Origin: Trileptium ribeirensis
Taxonomy: Eukaryota; Nematoda; Enoplea; Enoplida; Thoracostomopsidae
Direction: 5' to 3'
Length of the DNA: 64,000 nucleotides
Assembly: GCA_030248225.1 (NCBI GenBank)
Contig: JASANE010005137.1
Location: 53,452-117,451 of the forward strand
Shown: one piece after another, positions 11,953-22,321 of the stretch
Layout: the number at the start of each line of letters is the position of its first letter
How positions within the stretch are numbered: the stretch's first letter is position 1
The notes under the pieces: model-generated
Databases searched by the model: none
Seen by the model: the letters and a program-made list of their open reading frames with translations, nothing else
Told to the model about the DNA's origin: nothing
Translations under genes and position numbers: made by a program

Positions 11953-13518
11953 TGTAACAGGCCCGTTCCGGCCCGTTACGTGTCTTTTACATGATTTCGA
12001 CGTTAAAATTGCCTAAACGCGTGTCGAATTGAACCAGACAGAGTTTACGGGAATAAAGCTTTCATGTGTCGCATGGTGCCATGGTTATCGATAAATGTGT
12101 TGCCTACTGTTATGCGTTTTGCCTTTGGCATATTTATGCCGCTTTGCGTAACCTTTGCCATTGCATGATCTATTGTATATTTGTATATTTGGACGGGCTC
12201 AGGTGAGCCCAGAGAAAACTGGCTTCGCTCATTTGGTTAAACTCAGAAAGACAAAAATGTAGGAGAGTATTTAACTGGCTAGGACAGAAAATCCTAACGG
12301 AACTCGACCAATAGCCCATGTCTCTCCATTGAAGTTTCAAATTTCTGACCGTCCGGGAATAGGAGACCTTTGACAATCTAAGGGGATGGGAAGTGATCAA
12401 AATCAAGACTATGAATTTTACCTGGTTCAAGCAAACTATAGCTTAATGGTCGCAAAAGTAAGCTGAAACAAATGGGTTACGGTAGTTTCCGATTATTCGG
12501 AAATATGGGCATCGGGCCTGTTTGTCGGCCCGTAACCGTCCAACGGTTGGTATTTCCCGGAAACGTCCCGAGTACTTTCCGGTAGAGAATTCTTATGGCT
12601 CTCGAATGCGCTCAAAAGATCACAAATCGCTGGGCGATTTCCTGAAATATTCTAGGGACGAGCAGGCGAAAGTCCAAGTAACAGCCAATACGCTAGGTTT
12701 GGCTGGTGACCATGGTTCCGAGTAGATATGACCTAAATATATATGTGAACATATAGCGGTATATACGTGTGTGTGTACATGTGTGCTACTTGATCTTCCC
12801 GTCCCGATACTTCTACTTTCCCGCCCCCACCGGACGAATCCTCCCTTTTCATAGCACCTTGAACACCCCAAAATCGCTTGATCAGCGCTCTAGCGGCGGG
12901 TATCTCTTTTGCCGTCGAATCATTGATCGGAATTGTGAGTGCTTCCAAGTAAATTACCCATTGAAATATCTAAAAAGACGCGACGGATCTCGACCTGACG
13001 TATCAATCCGTTGTTATATGGATTGTTTTTCTGTTCCCAATGCATCACGAAAATTGAAAATAAAATTCCGTCAGTTTGCACCAACCCCGTACCTGACACT
13101 AATTTCGCCCATGCGACCCCTCATTCTACTCGCCTGTTTTTGGCAAACACAACGATATATGGCGGGTCTCCGCGCGACTCCTCACCAGCTCGCTATAACC
13201 CGTTAAAGTGCTCCCAATTCAGCACACCGACTGACAGTGGGTACAAACCAACCGAAAATTTATCACTAACTCGAAAGTAGGCAAATCGCCCATCATCGCG
13301 TTCATCACGTCGAGACATCTTCAAAGATGCCCGGCGGGCCTCCATCCGTTGTCCCGTTAACCCGGGACAGCCGACAAAAGCGCCCCACCACTATCGACAC
13401 TCTCTCTATCCGTAGCGATTTTAGTGCCCCTCTAATCGCTTTATAAGGCGAGTCCAACGGTACCTAGCGGGCGTCGCTCCGACTAACTGTTAGCGCGGGA
13501 AAGCCCGCTGAAACCCTG

Positions 13519-13620
13519 TATACTTATATATGTCGGAACCCAAAACTGGGTCCCGACCCACCACTACGTATAACCCCCTCGTGTTTGGTATCATTCTGCC
13601 CCGTTCTTCGTCCTGGGACC
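13519..13620 (+). promoter_or_regulatory. LTR core promoter candidate (5' LTR)
   Basis: TATACTTATATA (13,519-13,531) abuts the imperfect inverted repeat GTCGGAACCCA/TGGGTCCCGAC (13,532-13,557). The conserved box GCCCCGTTCTTCGTCCTGG follows near 13,598. The same trio occurs at 35,618-35,720 and 1,816-1,905. The likely role is TATA box, start-proximal stem and downstream promoter element. A C+T-rich tract then follows. Confidence 0.45.
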
Positions 13621-15370
13621 GAATTTCACCCCAGCCCCTCGAAAATCCCTTGGGAGCCCCTGTCCCGCCTCCCTTCCCGTGCCCCTTCTTTTCCGTTTTG
13701 CGTCCTCGCTTTTCTTTTCTTTTCTCTCTCTAACCGACTTCTTTGGTCGGTTGTCGTTGCTGTCGTCGCGGTGGCTGTGTTGTATTTGTTGTTGTTGTTG
13801 TGGTTGCTGTCTGGTTGTTGTTGTTGTTGTTCTGCGTGTTTCTGGTGTGAACTTGAGCGACCTTTCTGTCGCTCAGGCCGCCAGGGTGTCTCATCTGTAG
13901 TATGTGTTTATGTGTTCATGAGTATTGTATATATGTATGTATGTGTGTATGTATTTAGAGATATATATGTATATATATAGTATATAAGGACATGACCAAA
14001 AATAGGACATACAGGGACAAAACGTACAAAACGACGTTAAATCTGTAAGTTTTACGGACGGACTAGACAAGAAGGACTAGGAAGGACGGGTGTATGTTTA
14101 GGGCCCTCCCGTGGGTTCCTGAGGCCCCTGACTAGGGTCCTCGCGACGGATATAGGTACAAGGGAAGGTGCCGCGTCCCCAACTACAAAATAAGCTCATT
14201 CCCGCCATCGGTTCCCCCCTTTCGGGACGTCTATGCTTGCACGTTTAGCCGTGGATTTGATCGTAAGATCTAGCCCCACATGGACTTTTAAGAAGCTTAC
14301 GTAGGTGATGGATGGGGATGCTAACTCGCCAAATAGCAGAAATTTGGCCTTAAATCGACGAGTTAGCCGACGGAGATTTGATGAATGAGGACAAGAAGAC
14401 CAATCTGTCCGAAATGAGGACAGATTTCTAGCTTACTCCAAGCATCTTTAGGTAGACAAGTAGATTTTAAAATTTTAAAATTGACGGGTGATCTAACCAT
14501 TTTGTGGGACAGTTGGGGGATAACGGATAATTTAGGATTAGGTAAGAGATTTAAGAGATCTGAGTAATGATCTTTGGATCAAATTTTGACATAAATTTAA
14601 AAACAACGATGGATGAAATTCAAGATTTCGCTAGAATTTGGGCTAAATTCACAGATGTTCGACCTCCGAGCATTCCGAGGGTTCAAATTTGATGTCGGCG
14701 ATTTCGATTGAAGCCGACTCTCTCTAAAGGGGACCCAGCGTTTACGATAGCTGTCAAAAATAAAATTTTGGGAATTTTTTGATTGGGCGCCTGGGTTTGA
14801 ACTCGAAAAGTGGGCGTTAAAAGATCATCGCCGACTGGATGGCGACAAAATTGCTATCTTTCAATATAGGCGAAAATTTTGTCGTCTCTTGGAATCAGTT
14901 CGACTTCGGCAGCGCGGAGTTCGGTCGACTCTACTGACCGGCCCGACGCTTGAGTTTTCTAGTGCAGTTTCGTAATGTTTGCTCGCTTTCTTGTGCTTTT
15001 TGTTCTTCGAGTTTGGAATGGAATTCGACGACTGGAGGCCCCACGCAGACATCTTTCGTCTCGCGGAAGGGGACTATCAATTGCTGTCCCGGATCGACTG
15101 CTTAAAGTTAGGAGGAGAACCGAAAACATGGGGGTTTATTTTCCCCAGATGTAACAGTGACCGATCGTTCAAAAGAAAAAACAAATTTAGTCGATCATGG
15201 CTCGACCTTGCATTTGACAGGTTGAATCGGCGCCCGTCGTTGGAAGTCTCACCTCCCCCCGCTGATTTTCTACTCTTTTGCATGTCATTTCACAAACCAC
15301 CTCAAGTCGAGTTCCGTTTTGGGCATCTTCAGCGATTGCATGGAAGGTACTAAATTGTAGGCACCACAGT

Positions 15371-15410
15371 CGAAGTCCTTCTGATTCCCCGTGGTATTAG
15401 GTAGGATGAA
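15371..15410 (+). promoter_or_regulatory. conserved splice-donor-like block in the LTR
   Basis: The block GAAGTCCTTCTGATTCCCCG then GTGGTATTAG|GTAGGA is one of the best conserved in all LTR copies (3,601, 11,468, 37,521 and 53,070). Copy A reads AG|GTAAGA, a near-perfect splice donor. In the 3' LTR the GT has become AT. A donor here could produce spliced mRNAs for downstream genes such as NADAR. This is inferred from conservation only. Confidence 0.4.
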
Positions 15411-17179
15411 TCAAAATGGACGCTTCTCGTCCATATTTTACATGATGTATTGCTCTTGAGTTAGGACTAATGAATTTTCCTGAGTAGACCACGGTAAAAA
15501 AATTTCCTGACGAGATACTAGGGATTTGTTTCGTTGTTTACGATTTCGATTTACAAATTTACAGTTAGTGGACCGTTCGACGCTCATGCCGCTGTTTGAG
15601 CTCGAACCGACTTTGCAGTTAGGAACGGGGGACTAGCCTCCGTTGGGCTGTAAGAAGCCTCAAAATTCCGTTTACTCGAACGAGCTAAGAAAATTTGGGA
15701 GCATAAAAGATTAAACAAATTTTTCAGCTTCAGCATAAGGTATTAGCACTCCGTGAGGAGCGATTTTTGTACAGTCTTTGCACGATTTTGCCCGTATTCA
15801 TTTCGTTCATTATTAAAACGGTCATTACTAGCATTGTATAGGGACCTACCCCTGACTACTCGAGTCCTTGACCGTCCTATGACTCTACTCGCTATGAACT
15901 CACAAAGGATACTGCCCTATAATGCTTACTCCGAAACTGTCAAGATCAGGCTATTAAGTTCACCTAAGTTTGTTGTGACACGCACACGTGGTCAAGCTTA
16001 ATAGTTATAGGTAGGAAAAGAGCTTTCCACTAAAGTGAGCTGACAACCCAGTCAGTTGGACCCCAAACCGAGTAAGTGCAGAACCCCGTTTTCTTTTTGG
16101 AGCGACTCGATCGCTGAGTTTAGGCATTTTACTATTTTATCTCTGGTTGCCCGTTAGGCTATGTACTACGTATGGCCTTGCTTTGATTTGTGCCGTTTTT
16201 CTCTCTCCTTTTTCAATTTCCCGTTTTAAGTTTCGATCCTGCACTGGGATTTGATGCCCGCAGCAGATTTTTCGGTACTAACCACTCGACTATCGAGTTC
16301 TGAAAAATTTCGGTAAAATTCTAGTAATAACTCAACTGCACAATTTCGATAGTGCAGTTGAGACACTGTACAATTCCAATGAGTACAGTGTATTAAGGCA
16401 ATAGGATGAGCGATAGAGAGAGGACAGAAAAGAGAACAACGACAAAGGAATCAAAAGAAACAAAGGAAAAGAAATGAAAGGAACCAACCAAAACAACCCA
16501 CAAAAACAACCCACAAAAAGGAAAATACCCGGACCCCGTAGGGCGCAAACTAGTCCCAGTTGTGGGACGGGCACGACAATCCGTCAGAACAGTTAAAAGT
16601 GCGGCATCGGTCGCCTAGGAAATCGCCAAAGACAACCACTGCTCGTGCCCCATCTATTTAGGTTGTCGAAATAGTAACCAGGGGCGACCTTTCAAAATGA
16701 GTAAAACTCCGTCCCCTGCCGACATAACGCAGTTCACTTGATAGTCAACCACCAAAATCCACCGCATTACCACCGGCCTACCGGTTGGACTCGGGATAAT
16801 CAAACTCCCGGCTGGACTACTCAAAATGCTGAGACAACGGCTATTTGAAGATTAGAGTAAAACCTGGCCTCGGGACTAAACTAAGTGACTCGATAGGGAC
16901 GCTAGGCAGCGTTTGCAGGACAGGGAATGCACACGGACCGCGTTTTAACATCTGACTGCTATTTAGGCGCCTCGTTTGTTGTACCATGATTAGTAGCGTG
17001 TACTCGCTGGTGTAATAAGTAATCAGTTGTTCTTACAATGTAATGATTTGTACCATAGTTGATGTTATCAATATGATTAAGTTTTATCTTGTACGGTAGG
17101 TCTATGCTTGTCTCGTACCCGGATTCATGCCCTTTCTCTGCTGTAACGAATCCCCTCCCTTCCCCGCATAGTCCTCTAA

Positions 17180-17659
17180 TGCGCGAGTAAACTTAAGATG
17201 CGCCCATCGACTATCCTATTTTGTAAAAGCCGATAGCGAAGCGCAAACCATTGTTGCGGAACAAATGTGGAAATTTCATCGACTTTTCGAAAACAAAAAA
17301 TTGGCAAAATCAGAAACAAGCACCTAAAATTACAGTTTGTGTTCGAACAGAATTTTGACAATTTTGAATTTGCAGTGAAAACTGTTATCGAACGCCTATC
17401 AGCTTCTGATTCGTATTTGTCTGTGTTCGCGAACAAATTTAACGCAATACTGACGTCACAAATCAATCGTTCATGTTGTTTACGTTACAGTGTTCGCGAA
17501 CAATTTCTGCGAATCCAAATCCATTACTATCACAGAGTTTTGTGTTCGCGAACAGTTTTGCGGCGCATCATGGTTTACCAAAAAACGTTCAGTAACAGAT
17601 TTTTAACCGAAATAGCAAAATAGGATTATTGATGGGCGTGGGTTAAGTTTACTCTCGCA
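17180..17659. mobile_element. PIF/Harbinger-type MITE (480 bp) inside the 5' LTR
   Basis: Its terminal inverted repeats extend about 44 bp, starting TGCGCGAGTAAACTTAA on the left and TGCGAGAGTAAACTTAA on the right (reverse complement), both reaching CCTATTTTG. A TAA duplication flanks it (17,177-17,179 and 17,660-17,662). The 3' LTR has the empty site CCTCTAATTGCATAC at about 39,410, which proves insertion after the two LTRs formed. The interior has GTTCGCGAACA palindromes repeated at about 17,423, 17,490 and 17,540. No transposase. Confidence 0.9.
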
Positions 17660-18711
17660 TAATTGCATACACCGCCGCGCGTTATTAAGAGCGAACTTCG
17701 AAGCACGTCAGACACATAACCCGAGCTATAGCGAGCCTAGTTGAACGTCTCGGGTATAGATTTTGATCCGGTACTACCGGGAAGGACTTCGCTCGCGCCA
17801 CCCCTTACTCTTTTTGCATTAGACAATGGTACCAATGGCCGCATCGGTAGATTATTGCTGTCTTAGTTCTTATTTACTCGTGTACCGTACCGAATGCCCA
17901 TTATTAAGTGACACTGTACATAACTTTAAATAAACTCTTGAAAATCACTTGACGTGTCCCGTGTTGTTGAACTCTCAGCGTGATAAGGACGTCCAAATGG
18001 ACGGGCCGGCCCTTCGTGCCACGGCTTGCGGACGCGAATACCCCAAGCCCTGACACGAGCGGTCCGCCACCAATATCGACTTAGTTGTGCAATGGTCTTG
18101 TAGCGAAAGTGGTCCACAAAAGGGTAACTAGCGAACCCACTTGGAAAATCCGCACACGCAAATAAAGGTAAAATTTGTTAGGAAAACGTTATCACTCAAT
18201 TCTAACACAGTCAAAATTATCACGTTACAAAATAGATAGTCCGACGCTAAACGTTTCAGGGCATGTCGGAACCCTGTGAGGGCCACGTGGCTACAGCGGA
18301 TAAAGTGTTCGGCTAAGGATAAACTCAGCGGAACTCAAAATTTACATAGCAAACCTAAATTTTCACGCGTTTTACCTTAAGTCGAGTCAGACAAAACAAC
18401 TTCCGTTAGCTTAGCATAGGGAATACTGGTTTGACATTATGACCTGTGAGCAGGTTTCGATGTCAACCTCCCTGGGGGACCTCAGCAATCATGCCAAGAT
18501 ACTAGACACGTGCGCAACCAATCGGGGGGGGGGTCCGAACACACCTCGTGAAGCGCACCTGCGGCCTGCTAAGCCCCATAGCTTCTTGGGTCTGAGCAAG
18601 AAAAGTGGCTAAATCGTAAAACCTATGATCTGCCTTTGAGGTTATGATAGCCGGGGTCGTATGTGCATGGTGTTAGGAAGTTGCGCCATGCAGCTGCGTC
18701 CCGTTACTACA

Positions 18712-20113
18712 TCGTTGGGGGCTACGCCGTGAGGCGTCCATAATTTTGTTTAACTCGACGGGGTGAGTTTAAATTTTTTTCTCTCTCGCCCAATTCATAT
18801 GTCGCGAGGCGTCTATTTTGTCCCGGTGATCGCAACGATCGTAACGGGAAAATTTTTACAAATAGAATTTATCTTGGTTTTAGTTTTGCTTAGACCTCTC
18901 GCATAATGGATGTTCCAACACGCAGTAGCGACTGACAATTGTTGAGTTTGCCCGAATATGCCTTATTACATGTGCTTGCCTTGTACTTGCATAAATCGTG
19001 TTATTTTGTTCCCTTGCCTAATCGATGGTCGTAGTTACCTAGTAGTGTCAGGACTTAGTCTGTTGGATTAACTATCGGGTAGAAGCAGCGACCCGTGTTG
19101 CGGTCTGTGAGTCCGGCGAGCGTCTTGCACCACAAGTGCAGCAAACAGTAGGGCTCTATTTCAGGAACTTTGTACTTAAAGACGCGTTTGATTAATTAAC
19201 TAGCCTACTATTTTATCACTGTGTACTAAGCGGCCAATTTATTCGTGGAATTAACACTGCTTCGTATTCTCGTGCAACAATTCAGCTTGTTTGTTCTCAC
19301 CGGGACGTATACTCCCAACCGTCAACGCATTTACTAACTCGGCTTTGGTCCGCGCATCAGCCTCGGTCAGGCAATCGTATCGTTTGTTCAGCGTCGATTG
19401 GATCGCGGACACCTGCTATTTCGGGACGAACGGACATTCAATTTGTTATCCGCCGCATTTTCATATAATCGTCACTGTCACCGCCGGGACGTTACGATTT
19501 TCGACAACGTGAATCCTGACAATAGCGCACTCTGCAATATCGTTTGCTCGCTCGGACCTTGTGGACCGCTCTACGGACGCTGTGCTACAGTCGAATAATT
19601 TATTGTTACACCGCTGGATTGACTCTTGCCTGGTGGACGATTGGTCTGGAAGATACGTGGATACCGTTTTTTTGAAACATTGTAATTCACATTTATATTT
19701 TGTTATATTTTCTTTTTGCTTATTCTCATTCACTTAATAACATTTTGTGTAACGTGCGCCGACTGTCGTTCAGGTCATTTTGGAGGTCACTGTTTATTCA
19801 GTAATTCGTGTTGCATAATTGAATCGCTGTCTTCGTCTGGCTGTTTAGTTTGCTGACTGGGACCGTTGAGTTGTTCTGACATCAGTGAAGGTACGGTCGA
19901 GGGAATTGCAAGCTTGCGGGCCGATTAAGGTTTTGTGGCTATTAAAATCTGGTAGAGCTAGCTTTTGTGCTCCTGATAAATTCGTAACCGAACGTGTGTA
20001 AATAGTAACCGCTTTCGATAATCCATGCCCTAACCATTCGCCTTACTATCGACTTAAAGCACGTGTTTTCATTTAGCTGAGCACCCTAGTGTTCACCGAT
20101 TGTGACTAAGACT
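18712..20113 (+). other. untranslated leader between 5' LTR and gag
   Basis: A 1.4-kb leader without a supported gene. It begins TCGTTGGGGGCTACGCCGTG; ACGCC-GTGA-GGCGT at 18,723 forms a small stem with a GNRA loop. A TGG lies five bases after the LTR, where a tRNA primer site would be expected, but I could not match it to a tRNA 3' end. The leader presumably carries the primer site and packaging signals. Confidence 0.5.
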
Positions 20114-22321
20114 ATGGCTTCCCACGCTAATCATAACGGAGACCTGGAAACCGACGACTTTCTTGGCTGGACTGACGGACATACGGAGGACAACATACAT
20201 CCTAGATCCCGAACTGCCGCTCGCACCGGTGAGCGACCGCTCACACCTCCGCCCCGACCCCCTGGAAAACTCCGTCGAGGGGAAACATCCGAGTCACCTG
20301 GACTGGATACAAATACTGCCAGCGCCATCCTGCACCACCTGACTACCCAACCAGCGGGTCCTGCCATGATCCCTTTGAGGGTTATGCCTACTTTTGATGG
20401 GAAACCGGGAGGCCAGGACTTCGAAGATTGGGTTCGAATGTATAATCGTCTCGCCAACGCCAATGGTTGGGACGATCGTCGAAAATTAATTTGCGTTCCA
20501 CCACTCCTGCGTGGACCGGCAAGAGAGGCTTTCGAGGGCCTTCCACCGGGAAAACGCCAAAGTTTTCTAGGATTAGTTGCCAACTTACGATTTTTATTCT
20601 CGTCTTCTCGCCGTCCAGGGAAATCATTATCAGGACTGTGCACCCGACAACAAGGAGCAAATGAGCCAGTAGCAATGTACGGTTTAGAATTGAAGAAGTT
20701 GCGTGATCGCGCTTTTCCCGACATGGAAGATGAGCAGAGGGACACCATGCTTCGCATGCTTTTCCAGAGGGGTTTACGACCTGCGGTGCGTAGGCAGGTT
20801 CTCAACCAGATTCATGAGTGTGAGATGTTTCGAGATATCGTGGGTGTTGCTAAGCGATACGAGGACGCTAGCGCTGCGTGCCCTGACCCGGACGCGCCTG
20901 TCGCTGGTAAGCCTCGCGCCAAAACCTTGAATTCTTTACTTGAGAAAGGAGGTGAAGGCCTGATCACACAGCTTCAAAATATGATGGAGGAGCATCGCAA
21001 AGCGAAGAATAGTAACAGCGATATAATCAGCCGGTTGCTGGATGTAATTGATATAAGGGTCGAGAACCCGCGCCAGCTTAACGCTCTCGCGCCGTCGTTT
21101 GTGCCTGGCTCACCCGCTGCGCCACCGTGTTTGCCGATGCCGCATATTACTTACTACCGCTGCGGAGAACCAGGACACGTCATGCAGGAATGCCCGTATA
21201 ACGTGCGCTACCCGCCTGCTGCCGTAAATGGTGCGCCGCGCAATGTCGAGCCAGCCCCAGTTTACGCATTTGGAGCCGCGCGCCGAGAGCCAGGGCAGCA
21301 AGGACCACGAAATGGTGTGGGCGCATACCCACGAAACGATAACTATAGTGCGGGCCGAGGAGGCCTCCCGCCCCAATTTCAGCGAGCTGAGAACAGAAAC
21401 GGATATCGGAATAATTCCGGGTGGAACAATCCACCCAACGCTGCAATGCGGGCTAGCGGCCCGCATCAAGCGGGACCGCAATATGGCCGACCACCGCTGG
21501 GATTCGCTAATAATAATAATAATAATAATCGCGGAAATGGAGAATATACCGCCATTCGCCCAGCTGATAACTACAACAACCGGCCGGCACCGGCCTATGG
21601 ATACCAACGGGCCCAAAGCGAACGACCCCAACCTAACCGAGGCATGGGTACACAGCAGCAGCCTGGTCGATTTTACCCCCCGGACGACGGTAACCGCAAC
21701 AGCGGTGCTGTACCGCGCCGGCGGTACCAATTAAATTGTAGCGCATCGCAAGGTAACGGAAATAGAGAACCAAGCCCAGCTACCGCTCATCGGTTAGAAG
21801 TGCTTAGTCGTGAACTCGGTATGATCCAAGGCAAACTAGGGTGTAGTGAACCGACCGGACGAGTGAACGCTATCGCGAGTACAGACGAACCGCAGTACGA
21901 CGATGACGGATATTTGATAAATCGACATGACGACCGGGACGACTTTGAGATGATGGACGGACTAGTTAAGAGACACCTGAACGTGATCACGACACCTTCA
22001 TGGACTGATGCCGCGCGTCTTCCTCGGAGCCGTGATCTAGTTCAGGTATGGACAGCCCCGGACTTATGGAATTTGGTCCTAGGGACTTGGACGACGAACA
22101 ATACGGCAATGAGCTCACTAGCACAGTATATAGTAAAGAAAATACAAAATACCAAAAAGAGGGATATTTGGGAGAGGGATTGTATATGTCGTGTGTGGAT
22201 GCACCCAGCGCGGGTGTTGATCCACGTGTACATATGTTTGCGAGCGAGCGAAATGGCGAGCAGCGAGGCGAGCGACAGACCGGTCAATCGAACTATCTGG
22301 CCATGCGAGGGCTCGGAATGA
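20114..22321 (+). CDS. gag: Gag polyprotein
   Basis: An intact frame of about 735 residues from ATGGCTTCCC. Gag forms the particle shell and binds the RNA. The retrotrans_gag capsid domain is visible at about residues 90-255, with FDGKPGGQDFEDWVRMYNRL at its start. A zinc knuckle near residue 345 reads YYRCGEPGHVMQEC: the pattern C-x2-C-x4-H-x4-C has Tyr instead of its first Cys (codon TAC, one base from TGC). A low-complexity Asn/Gly/Arg/Pro-rich stretch with AAT repeats follows (21,500-21,720). The last 90 residues overlap the acidic ORF and look unnatural in this frame, so the true Gag may end or shift frame near 22,040. Confidence 0.9.
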   Translation: MASHANHNGDLETDDFLGWTDGHTEDNIHPRSRTAARTGERPLTPPPRPPGKLRRGETSESPGLDTNTASAILHHLTTQPAGPAMIPLRVMPTFDGKPGGQDFEDWVRMYNRLANANGWDDRRKLICVPPLLRGPAREAFEGLPPGKRQSFLGLVANLRFLFSSSRRPGKSLSGLCTRQQGANEPVAMYGLELKKLRDRAFPDMEDEQRDTMLRMLFQRGLRPAVRRQVLNQIHECEMFRDIVGVAKRYEDASAACPDPDAPVAGKPRAKTLNSLLEKGGEGLITQLQNMMEEHRKAKNSNSDIISRLLDVIDIRVENPRQLNALAPSFVPGSPAAPPCLPMPHITYYRCGEPGHVMQECPYNVRYPPAAVNGAPRNVEPAPVYAFGAARREPGQQGPRNGVGAYPRNDNYSAGRGGLPPQFQRAENRNGYRNNSGWNNPPNAAMRASGPHQAGPQYGRPPLGFANNNNNNNRGNGEYTAIRPADNYNNRPAPAYGYQRAQSERPQPNRGMGTQQQPGRFYPPDDGNRNSGAVPRRRYQLNCSASQGNGNREPSPATAHRLEVLSRELGMIQGKLGCSEPTGRVNAIASTDEPQYDDDGYLINRHDDRDDFEMMDGLVKRHLNVITTPSWTDAARLPRSRDLVQVWTAPDLWNLVLGTWTTNNTAMSSLAQYIVKKIQNTKKRDIWERDCICRVWMHPARVLIHVYICLRASEMASSEASDRPVNRTIWPCEGSE

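Larger units (their letters stand above)
11953..18711 (+). repeat. 5' LTR of the giant element (about 6.76 kb)
   Basis: It starts TGTAACAGGCCCG and ends CCGTTACTACA, forming the usual TG...CA ends. From 13,149 on it is collinear with the 3' LTR; in the first 290 bp compared by eye I count 11 mismatches. It contains a TATA-palindrome promoter candidate, a T-rich and TTG-repeat tract (13,690-13,830), a TATG/TATA microsatellite (13,920-13,980), a conserved splice-donor-like site, and a private 480-bp MITE. No protein-coding region is supported; open frames there follow the TTG repeat and are not conserved in diverged copies. An LTR of this length is exceptional for the family. Confidence 0.85.

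Noticed and set aside
13585..13980. Open frames rich in Leu/Val/Cys in the LTRs as membrane proteins (also 35,629-36,138 and 10,806-11,144)
   Set aside because: They come from TTG and T-rich repeat tracts, differ in frame between LTR copies, and have no conserved start or domain.
18712..18735. tRNA primer-binding site after the 5' LTR
   Set aside because: A TGG is present five bases after the LTR, but the following bases do not match any tRNA 3' end I can recall with confidence.
20131..20805. Minus-strand ORFs opposite gag, env and integrase
   Set aside because: They are antisense shadows of well-supported genes, with no own domains or signals.
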